A DNA stretch of 46,991 bases from Candidatus Nitrosotenuis chungbukensis (GTDB lineage Archaea > Thermoproteota > Nitrososphaeria > Nitrososphaerales > Nitrosopumilaceae), in the NCBI RefSeq assembly GCF_000685395.1, contig NZ_AVSQ01000023.1, positions 1 through 46,991 of the forward strand, read 5' to 3'. Under the pieces are notes generated by a model. That model did not search any database. It was not told where the DNA came from and was given only the letters and a program-made list of their open reading frames with translations. Shown here piece by piece: positions 1 through 7,205 of this stretch; the stretch's first letter is position 1, and every line of letters starts with the position of its first letter. A program made the translations under genes and the position numbers.

Positions 1-77
1 GAATTGGAATTGGAATTGGAATTGGAATTGGAATTGGAATTGGAATTGGAATTGGAATTGGAATTGGAATTGGAATT
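1..77. repeat. Hexanucleotide tandem repeat (GAATTG)n
   Basis: Twelve full head-to-tail copies of GAATTG followed by a partial copy begin at the first base of the window, so the array may extend further upstream. One frame reads as alternating Glu-Leu. The copies are identical, which suggests slippage-type expansion. The true copy number cannot be known because the window starts inside the array. Confidence 0.95.
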
Positions 78-231
78 CCCAGATGCGGCATATATTTCTG
101 ATTGGACGTTAAAACCAAATAGGGAAATCAGAGTTATGATAATTACAAGTCGGAGAGCTTTTTGCCCAATAGACACTCACGATTCAACACTTGATCGTAT
201 TTTAACATATATCAAAAATTTTATTATGTAG
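1..231 (+). CDS. Partial hypothetical protein with Glu-Leu repeat (3' end only)
   Basis: The frame is open from the window edge to the stop at 229-231. The N-terminal part seen here is the Glu-Leu repeat translated from the hexanucleotide array. The remaining 50 or so residues are non-repetitive and contain a hydrophobic strand followed by a C-terminal basic and hydrophobic stretch. I do not recognise the family. The real start lies outside the window, or within the repeat at one of many in-frame TTG codons. The unique tail reads like protein, but the repeat alone would keep this frame open, so a real gene is only a moderate possibility. Confidence 0.35.
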   Translation, partial: ELELELELELELELELELELELELEFPDAAYISDWTLKPNREIRVMIITSRRAFCPIDTHDSTLDRILTYIKNFIM

Positions 232-306
232 CAAAAATTTTACGTGTTATTACTTGCGTTATCAATTTAAACTATAATTTGTAATCAAGTAATCGAGTAT
301 CAATAA

Positions 307-1782
307 ATGGAAATTAGAAAAAAAATCATTTTCGAGACAATCATCCTGTCGATAATTTTGGCATTGTTGTCTTTTGTGATCATAAATAACATACTGATTA
401 TTCAAAACAATTTTTCCTATTTAGACAACGAATTAATTCCATCCATGACGATCTTAAAAGACATAAGATCAATTGCATCAAACATCCTAGTATCAACGCT
501 AGAATTTTCAATAGTTGAAGAAGAGATAACACCGTCAGGCAATGACGAGGCTTCAAAATCAAACCAAAAATTAACAGAGGTTATCACAGACATAGATCTA
601 TCAAAGAGCCAATTTGACGAAATGTCTTCATTATACAAAAAGCAAGCTGCCAGCATCAACATGTTATCAATTGAAAAAATTGAACAAAGGTGGCAAGAAT
701 TCGAATTACTTTCAGACAAGTTTATCGAATATAAAAAAAGGGGAATTTCAGGCGATGAACTGATTAAAATAAAAGACGAGTTCAGAGATTCAAAAGATTC
801 TTTATTCAAAGAAATAGATTTGGCCATAATTTTCAATGAGGAAAAAATTCAAGAAAAAAGAAACGCAGTAGAAGAACTAGTAAGAAATACAACAATACTC
901 ATTTTTACCATTTTGATCATATGCATCTCAACTATTGTGATAATACGATACCACATTCTAAAATCAATACTAATTCCAATTTTGAAACTTCGTAAAACAG
1001 TTCAAGAGATTGCAAAAGGCGATTTTAGGGCAAGAATCGACGTTTCTCAAAATGATGAGATGGGAGAATTGCTGACAGACATCAACCAAATGGCGCAGGA
1101 TCTTGAATCGGCCCAGAAGGAATTGCTAAAACATGAAAAGATATCCAACATAGGAATGCTAGCGGCAAGAATGGCGCACGATATACTAAATCCACTATCC
1201 AACATAAAGATAGGCGCCGAATACCTAAGAAGCAGGATAAAACGGGAAGAAAAGGAAATCAAAACGCTAGACATCATAGACAGGGCAGTAGACAGGATTT
1301 CATTTCAGGTTCAGGACGTACTCAATTTCGTTAAAACCGATTCGTTAGAGATTACAAAAGCGTCATTATTAGAATTGTTAAAGCAAGTAATTAAGAATCA
1401 AACGATTCCAGAGACCGTCAATTACACGCTGCCTGAAAACGACATCAAAGTCTTTTGTGACTATAAGAAAATCGAAGTGGTGTTCATAAACTTGCTAAGA
1501 AATTCAATCGATGCGATAAATGCACAGGGAACGATAAAAGTCAGGTTTATCGATTTGGGAGACAAGGTAAGGATCGAGTTTGAAGACTCAGGCAAAGGAG
1601 TTTCAGAAGAACACAAGACGAGAATCTTTGAGCCATTGTTTACAACAAAACAGAAAGGTACAGGGCTGGGACTGACCAGTGTGAAAACAATCATCGAGCA
1701 GCATGGTGGTAGCATTACATTCTCAAATAACCCCACTGTTTTTTCAATAATCTTACCAAAGAACCAACACGAAAAACAATAA
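307..1782 (+). CDS. Membrane sensor histidine kinase (HAMP-HisKA-HATPase)
   Basis: This 491-residue protein has the full layout of a two-component sensor kinase. There is a membrane segment at about 8-32, an extracytoplasmic mostly helical sensor region to about 190, a second membrane segment at 193-214 and a HAMP linker at about 215-267. The dimerisation domain carries the phospho-acceptor His291 in the context MAHDILNPLSN. The ATPase domain has the N box around Asn399 (NLLRNSIDA), the G1 box DSGKGV at 427-432, the F box FEPLFTTK at 441-448 and the G2 box GTGLGL at 451-456. All catalytic boxes are intact. No response regulator lies beside it, so its partner is unknown. The gene is visibly more AT-rich than the genes from 1.9 kb on, which may reflect accessory origin. 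Confidence 0.93.
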   Translation: MEIRKKIIFETIILSIILALLSFVIINNILIIQNNFSYLDNELIPSMTILKDIRSIASNILVSTLEFSIVEEEITPSGNDEASKSNQKLTEVITDIDLSKSQFDEMSSLYKKQAASINMLSIEKIEQRWQEFELLSDKFIEYKKRGISGDELIKIKDEFRDSKDSLFKEIDLAIIFNEEKIQEKRNAVEELVRNTTILIFTILIICISTIVIIRYHILKSILIPILKLRKTVQEIAKGDFRARIDVSQNDEMGELLTDINQMAQDLESAQKELLKHEKISNIGMLAARMAHDILNPLSNIKIGAEYLRSRIKREEKEIKTLDIIDRAVDRISFQVQDVLNFVKTDSLEITKASLLELLKQVIKNQTIPETVNYTLPENDIKVFCDYKKIEVVFINLLRNSIDAINAQGTIKVRFIDLGDKVRIEFEDSGKGVSEEHKTRIFEPLFTTKQKGTGLGLTSVKTIIEQHGGSITFSNNPTVFSIILPKNQHEKQ

Positions 1783-1913
1783 AACAAAATTATTTTTTGT
1801 TCGTGCTCCTTAGGCGCGCTGCTTAAACAATACAACTCGTTGCATCAAGGCAGTTTTGAATAACAGTGTGCCATGTAAGAGACCCATCCAAACAATACTA
1901 GAACTTTATAGGA

Positions 1914-3077
1914 GTGAAAACCACAACCACTCAGTTGCAGCTAGACCAAGACATAACGACCATAACAGAGGGAAAGACGAAAATTCTCGTCCCAAAGGCA
2001 GCCATAGAAAGCAAGGTTCCGCCAATGGATGTTGCGTTCTTCAATCCTCGGGCAAAGCTAAGCCGCGACTTTTCAATCATAGCATATTCGGCGTTTATAA
2101 AAAAATTCCATGGGCCAAAAACTTTTCTTGACTCAATGTCAGGTGTGGGCGCTCGCGGCCTGCGCGTTGCAAACGAAATAAAGGAAATAGAGCACGTCTA
2201 TGTCAACGACCTAAACCCAACCGCACTGGAGTTGGGCAAAAAGTCAGCAGAGATCAACAATTTACAAAACTATACCGCGTCAGAGGAGGAGACGTGCAGG
2301 TTTCTCAGCTCATTTTCAAGAAAGGGAATGCGTGCCGCGATTGTAGATATCGATCCGTTCGGATCCCCCACGAGGCATCTTGACTGCGGGATCAGGGCGA
2401 CGGTTCATGGAGGCATACTTTCTGTCACCGCAACAGACCTGCAGGTGCTGCACGGATTGTTCAATGACGCGTGCAGGAAAAAGTACTATGGCACCCCAAT
2501 CAAGACGCATTATGCAGATGAGATTGCCATAAGGCTGATACTTGGGTGCATCCATTTGATAGCGGCAAGACTCGACGTAGAGGCGACGCCTGTTTTTGTC
2601 GAGAACAACATGCACTACTACCGAGTCTATGTCAGGATCCTAAACAAGTCAGACACCCGCGACATGATGGGATTCATCTCTCACTGCAGGTCCTGCGGAA
2701 ACAGGGAGATTGGAAAGGAGAGAAAAGAACTCTGCGATATATGCAGTGGAACGATGATAGCGGCAGGCCCTCTCTGGATTGGCAGCTTGTTTGAAAAAGA
2801 GTTTCTCAAAGACATGCTAGAAGACATACCAAATCACACAGTCGATAAAAAATGCGCAAAGACGATTCAGCGGTGCATCCTAGAGTCAGAAATGCCAGGA
2901 TGCTACTACACGCTAGACGAGCTGGCAGAGATGAGAAAGAAATCCCCTGCGTCACTTGAAAAATCAATCACAATCCTGCAGAAAAACGGATACGCGTCCA
3001 GTCCCACCTCGTTTAATCCGACAGGATTCAGAACAGACTGCAAAATAAACAAGATACTGGAACTGTTTTCCAGCTAG
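1914..3077 (+). CDS. trm1: tRNA (guanine26-N2)-dimethyltransferase Trm1
   Basis: Trm1 uses S-adenosylmethionine to make N2,N2-dimethylguanosine at position 26 of tRNA. The 387-residue length is usual for archaeal Trm1. The SAM-binding motif I is DSMSGVGARGLR at 73-84, followed by an acidic strand end YVNDLNP near 97-102. The Trm1 signature DIDPFGSP lies at 145-152. Four cysteines, C258/C261 and C274/C277, form a zinc-ribbon pair in the C-terminal part, as in other archaeal members. The start is a GTG. The stop overlaps the convergent methyltransferase gene by 4 bp. Confidence 0.95.
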   Translation: MKTTTTQLQLDQDITTITEGKTKILVPKAAIESKVPPMDVAFFNPRAKLSRDFSIIAYSAFIKKFHGPKTFLDSMSGVGARGLRVANEIKEIEHVYVNDLNPTALELGKKSAEINNLQNYTASEEETCRFLSSFSRKGMRAAIVDIDPFGSPTRHLDCGIRATVHGGILSVTATDLQVLHGLFNDACRKKYYGTPIKTHYADEIAIRLILGCIHLIAARLDVEATPVFVENNMHYYRVYVRILNKSDTRDMMGFISHCRSCGNREIGKERKELCDICSGTMIAAGPLWIGSLFEKEFLKDMLEDIPNHTVDKKCAKTIQRCILESEMPGCYYTLDELAEMRKKSPASLEKSITILQKNGYASSPTSFNPTGFRTDCKINKILELFSS

Positions 3078-3667
3078 ATTCCGTATCCTAGGCAAATGTA
3101 ATACATTTCGCTGCTAGGCTTTCTGCTTGCGTTTGGCTTTCTGAGCTGGACTTTGGCAAACTTTTTTTTCAGATAGTCACGAAACTCCAGCGAGTATTCC
3201 CCGTCAAAGACCTTGAACAGCGCGTTTCCCTTGTGGGTCAGGACCCTGTCCATTATTTTTGAGCATGAATAGTTTAGCGAGATTTGCTTGGCGTGATCCA
3301 CAGACCAGTGTCCTGACACATGGGGCGCAATGTCACAGATCACGGCGTTTGCCTTTGAGCCAAGATATTCTAGCACTTCGTCTGCGACGGACTCGTCCTC
3401 AACTGAGCCTCGAATAAAATATGCTCCTGGCAGTTCTTCCATATAGTCCATGTCCACTCCGACCACCTTGCCCTTGTTTCCTGCAAGTTTTACTGCGACC
3501 TGAGACCAGCCCCCAGGTGCGCACCCAAGGTCCACAACGTAGAACCCAGGTCCGATTATTCGATAAGAATTATTCAGCTCAAGCAGCTTGTATGTAGCCC
3601 TGCTTCGGAATCCTTGCTCACGGGCTAGTTTTCTATAATGGTCTCGCTTTGCATCGATTGGTTTCAT
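3074..3667 (-). CDS. rlmE: FtsJ/RlmE-type rRNA 2'-O-methyltransferase
   Basis: This 197-residue Rossmann methyltransferase belongs to the RrmJ/FtsJ family, which 2'-O-methylates a uridine in the peptidyl-transferase A-loop of large-subunit rRNA. The N-terminal RSRATYKL contains the first catalytic lysine, K27. Motif I is VVDLGCAPGGWSQ at 44-56. The remaining tetrad residues are D112 (CDIAPHVSG), K152 (FKVFDGE) and E187 (SSEMYYIC). The complete K-D-K-E tetrad argues for an active enzyme. It lies directly downstream of the RPC34-like gene (the ATG abuts or overlaps its stop), so the two are probably co-transcribed. Confidence 0.93.
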   Translation of the reverse strand: MKPIDAKRDHYRKLAREQGFRSRATYKLLELNNSYRIIGPGFYVVDLGCAPGGWSQVAVKLAGNKGKVVGVDMDYMEELPGAYFIRGSVEDESVADEVLEYLGSKANAVICDIAPHVSGHWSVDHAKQISLNYSCSKIMDRVLTHKGNALFKVFDGEYSLEFRDYLKKKFAKVQLRKPNASRKPSSEMYYICLGYGI

Positions 3668-4341
3668 TATTCTTTCTTTTTCTTTGGTTTTGACAGTTCC
3701 GCAATTGTCCAGTCCTCAATCCAGCTGCAGGTTTTTGGGCTAACCTCGCCTTCCAAGCTGCATTTTTGCTCAACTGGGCACACGAGGCACGGGGCGTTCT
3801 CAATTGATTCGGTGCTGACTGGAGTCTTTTTTATCTTGAGCACATAGGTCCATCTTTTATTTTCAAGAATTTTTTCTCTTGTGATGATCCCCATTCTTTC
3901 CAGCTTTAGCGCAAGCCTTGATCCGTCCCTGCTTGTCAGTTTGAATTTTTTCCAAAGCTCGCTTTGGATTATACCGTTATCATAATTTGTTAAAAACAGG
4001 CAAACTCTGTTTGTCAACTTTTCCATGTCGACTTTTTCAATTTGGAAATTCTCAATCTCTTCGTCTGTGAGCTGCTCCTCTAGCTCTTCGTCAAGCGTTT
4101 TTTCTGACTCTTCTTCCTCTTCCTTTTTTGATTTCTTGTCTTTTTTCTTGTCTTCTTTTGGAACGGCCTTTTCGTCCTTGGATTTTTTCTCGTCTTTTTT
4201 CTTTTCCTCTTTTGTTGCAGTCTTTTTTGATTTCTTGTCTTCCTTTGCCGGGGATTTCTTGTCTTCCTTTTTCTTGTCCACCTTAGCTGGCAAGTTCTTG
4301 TCTTTTTTTGCAGGTTTGTCAGAGGGTTTTGTTTTTGCCAT
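3667..4341 (-). CDS. Archaeal homologue of RNA polymerase III subunit RPC34/RPC39 with lysine-rich N-terminal tail
   Basis: The first 75 or so residues of 224 are a Lys/Glu/Asp-rich low-complexity tail. They are followed by an acidic helix and a winged-helix domain at about 105-170. The C-terminus holds four cysteines, C185, C188, C194 and C205, in the frame CLVCPVEQKC then a Gly-Glu-Val-Ser-Pro stretch and a final Cys followed by W. From memory, human RPC39 has the same CxxC-x5-C-x10-C spacing and the same CPV and (I/V)SP residues; there the cysteines bind an iron-sulfur cluster. RPC34 orthologues have been reported in Crenarchaeota and Thaumarchaeota. The likely role is transcription by RNA polymerase, possibly at promoter opening. 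The charged tail is unusual. The FtsJ gene follows immediately. Confidence 0.83.
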   Translation of the reverse strand: MAKTKPSDKPAKKDKNLPAKVDKKKEDKKSPAKEDKKSKKTATKEEKKKDEKKSKDEKAVPKEDKKKDKKSKKEEEEESEKTLDEELEEQLTDEEIENFQIEKVDMEKLTNRVCLFLTNYDNGIIQSELWKKFKLTSRDGSRLALKLERMGIITREKILENKRWTYVLKIKKTPVSTESIENAPCLVCPVEQKCSLEGEVSPKTCSWIEDWTIAELSKPKKKKE

Positions 4342-4409
4342 TTTTTATCACGAAACTATAATGAATATTAGTGATTTTCTTTCAAATATATAATATCGCT
4401 TCTAAAAAT

Positions 4410-4862
4410 CTAATTCACAGTAATCTGCTTTTCGGCAGTTAGGAATTTGTTTCCGTCCGAGTCAAAGAGCTGCGCGACAAGCGAGTATTTCCCCGGTTTG
4501 TCGATTTTTTCTGAAAACTCTTCATTTAGAGGAAGTGTGCCGCTTGTTCCATAGCATTGATCAAAGAAGGCGTTTTGGCTTACCGCTTTTTTCTCAGATG
4601 ATATGTCGTATATGGTCAGATACAGGTCGCCGCACTCGTACGCAGGATCAGTTACCGAGACCTGTGCAGATATGTTTTCAGATACGGCGTAATCGCCTTT
4701 GAGCCCGATTATGGATATAGAGCCAGCGTCGCTCGTACTTTGAGAAACCAATCCGGTTCCGGACTGGTCACTTAGTCCCAAGGATAGAACGCTCCCCCCG
4801 TAAACGAAAGAAAACACAATTGGAATTACAAATGCCGCAATTGCAGTACCTCGAAGTGCCAA
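4410..4862 (-). CDS. Secreted or membrane-anchored hypothetical protein
   Basis: The 150-residue product starts with a short basic segment and a hydrophobic stretch at about 8-28, consistent with a signal peptide or anchor. The rest is Ser/Thr/Asp-rich and strand-like, with hydrophobic alternation and a final LTAEKQITVN strand, suggesting one small beta-sandwich domain exposed outside the cell. Two cysteines in the mature part could form a disulfide. The start is TTG. A minus-strand TATA-like AAATAGATATAAAG lies about 30-40 bp upstream. I do not recognise a named family. Confidence 0.7.
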   Translation of the reverse strand: MALRGTAIAAFVIPIVFSFVYGGSVLSLGLSDQSGTGLVSQSTSDAGSISIIGLKGDYAVSENISAQVSVTDPAYECGDLYLTIYDISSEKKAVSQNAFFDQCYGTSGTLPLNEEFSEKIDKPGKYSLVAQLFDSDGNKFLTAEKQITVN

Positions 4863-5026
4863 CGTTTTGTTGAAGGCACCTTTTGGCTTTATATCTATTT
4901 AGAAAATCAGACATTGGCAAACCAAGCCGCGTCACCTCCGCTGACAATGAAAAACAGTAACAACAACCAAAGAGACGACAGAGTCTGACGAATGAGTTAA
5001 ATCGTTGCAAAGTCGATAGTCGCTAG

Positions 5027-7117
5027 ATGAGGCTGCGAAAATTCAGAGTGCGCGCATACAGATGCATACACGATTCTGGAGAAATCAAAGTGGGAGACCT
5101 GGCGGCATTTGTCGGCAGAAACGAGAGCGGCAAGACTACAATTCTTCAAGCACTCACCTTACTGAACAAGGACGAGCGAGTGTCTGATCTTGACATGTGC
5201 GACGAGATGACAGAGGAGCTAAAGTCCGAGATGATCCTAGTCGAGGGCCACTTTAATCTCATACCGTCAGAGACAAAACTGATCAAAGAAAAGTTTCCGC
5301 ACATACCAGACATTCTCACAATGAAAATTTTCAGGACAAACAAGCAGCCCAGAGTCCAGTACGACTTTGGAAGCGTCAAGCTAAGCGAGGAGCAAAACAG
5401 GGCGCTAAACTCGTGGGAAAATTATACTGAAAAAATTCTTGATTTCATATCTACAATTCCAAATCACATCAGAATCCAGTTTGACACAAAGTTCTTTGAG
5501 GGCCCGCCCCCAAGCAGCAAAGAAACGTATGTCCGGGAGATGACAGAGTTTAACAACAACTTGCAGATGCTTGCGTCAGACGAGCCTCAGATTTTATCAG
5601 AGTGGTCCAAGTTCTACCAGAATGCGGAAAAGACATACGACGACCTGCTTGTCGGCACCACCGAGAAGACAGCGCTTGAAAACTTCATACTGGAACACCT
5701 CCACCCAAGGTTTGTCTACTTTTCTGACTACAAGAAAATCTACGGCAACATAAACCTGGACGAGTACGTAAAGGAGATAAAAAGGCCAGAGGGGCTAGAA
5801 TACGCCGAAGAGTTCGACAAGGCAGAGACGGTAAAGAACTTGTTTTACTTGGCAGAGCTTGACACTGAGAAACTCGAAGAATACAAGAACAGCCCTCCAA
5901 AGCTAATCAAGCTTCTAAACGCGGCAAGCAGGAGGCTCACAGACAGGCTCAACCCCGCATGGAAGGGCGACCCCATACACGTGGACCTGAGGTACAACCC
6001 AGGAAACGTCATGAGCGTAGTAATATCTGACGTTCACAAGGACGGAACCGTGACAAACACAGGCCTTCTCAGCAGGAGGGCAGAGGGATTCAAGTGGACA
6101 TTTTCATTTATCGTAAATTTCGCAGCAGAGACGCAAAAGGCAGAGCTAAAAGAGGCAATACTTCTTTTGGACGAGCCTGCAAGGAACCTGCACCCTGCGC
6201 AGCAGATGGGAATATCAGATTTGCTAAAAAATCTGGCAGGATCAAACCAGGTCCTGTACGCGACGCACTCGCCGTTTATGATATTTGACTATACCCCCGG
6301 AAACCTCCTGGTAGTAGAACTAGACAAGAGAAGGCACCTAAGCAGAATCCACTACGACTACTGGAATGCAGACGACGCCACACTGATCCCAATTCTTTAC
6401 GGACTATCGCGCGGACTGGTAGAGTCCATAGTGGACAGGGAAATTGGCACAAACTCAAGGCCAGTCATAATTGTGGAGACAATGTCAGACGCGATGTACC
6501 TTAACGCATTTGACAAGTTCCTAGAGGATCCAAACATCTCAATGAACCCGCTAAACGTGGTTGCGGCATTTAGCAAAAACTCAGTACTGCCGCTTGCGAT
6601 ATTTTACAGAAACCACGGGCACAACGTCTCTGTCATACTTGACAACACGATAGAGTCAAAAAAGATAGCAGAGTACCTCAAGGCAAACGAGTTTACGGAT
6701 TTGCAGATAATCTACCTGGAGCACGGCGGAAAGCAGATAGAGTCGATGGAGGACCTCATAGTCCCAGAGGACTATTTGCATGCAGTAAACCAGACATACG
6801 AGATCAAGCTAAGAAAGGAAGGCTACAGGAACCTGACAAAAGAAGAGGTGGCATCAAAGAACAAGAAGGGAATAATCGAGGATCTGCAGGCAGTGTGGGC
6901 AGAACACCGGGACGACGGCTGGAACGAGTTTGATGTCGAGGAAATAGCCAGATACATTTGCGAAAAAATTGCCCTAAAGGAGGCAGATTTTCTCACAGAC
7001 AAGACAAAGGACCAGTTCAGGGCACTCTTTAGACTAATTGCAGAGCGAATAAGACAGCAGCAGAACATCACTGCCCAAGTGGGGCTGACCAAGTTCCAAA
7101 AAAGCAAGCCAAAATAG
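5027..7117 (+). CDS. OLD-like AAA ATPase with C-terminal Toprim-like region
   Basis: The 696-residue protein begins with an SMC/RecF-type half: a Walker A motif GRNESGKT at 30-37, then a long insert with helical segments, then the ABC-type Walker B LLLDEPARNLHP near 378-389 and an H-loop ATHSPF near 412. The C-terminal half starts with IIVETMSDAMYL near 481-492 and has VILDNTIESK near 536. These sit where OLD-family nucleases carry the Toprim Glu and the Asp-x-Asp. The second Asp is not obvious, so nuclease activity is uncertain. OLD-family proteins often act in phage defence or DNA repair. It is a single gene with a divergent secreted-protein gene upstream. Confidence 0.82.
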   Translation: MRLRKFRVRAYRCIHDSGEIKVGDLAAFVGRNESGKTTILQALTLLNKDERVSDLDMCDEMTEELKSEMILVEGHFNLIPSETKLIKEKFPHIPDILTMKIFRTNKQPRVQYDFGSVKLSEEQNRALNSWENYTEKILDFISTIPNHIRIQFDTKFFEGPPPSSKETYVREMTEFNNNLQMLASDEPQILSEWSKFYQNAEKTYDDLLVGTTEKTALENFILEHLHPRFVYFSDYKKIYGNINLDEYVKEIKRPEGLEYAEEFDKAETVKNLFYLAELDTEKLEEYKNSPPKLIKLLNAASRRLTDRLNPAWKGDPIHVDLRYNPGNVMSVVISDVHKDGTVTNTGLLSRRAEGFKWTFSFIVNFAAETQKAELKEAILLLDEPARNLHPAQQMGISDLLKNLAGSNQVLYATHSPFMIFDYTPGNLLVVELDKRRHLSRIHYDYWNADDATLIPILYGLSRGLVESIVDREIGTNSRPVIIVETMSDAMYLNAFDKFLEDPNISMNPLNVVAAFSKNSVLPLAIFYRNHGHNVSVILDNTIESKKIAEYLKANEFTDLQIIYLEHGGKQIESMEDLIVPEDYLHAVNQTYEIKLRKEGYRNLTKEEVASKNKKGIIEDLQAVWAEHRDDGWNEFDVEEIARYICEKIALKEADFLTDKTKDQFRALFRLIAERIRQQQNITAQVGLTKFQKSKPK

Positions 7118-7205
7118 TGCTTAAAGTATTTTACTCATGAATAATCCCAAACTAACAAAAGGGTAAGCAATTAATGTTAATAGAAAATAAAGTGATTGAG
7201 GGAGA

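Noticed and set aside
2316-2615. 99-codon minus-strand frame inside trm1
   Set aside because: The plus strand carries Trm1 motif IV and the SAM fold there; the opposite frame has no similarity.
4768-5010. 80-codon minus-strand frame overlapping the secreted-protein gene
   Set aside because: It overlaps a better frame with a signal peptide, and its composition (Cys/Phe/Arg-rich) looks like a shadow frame.
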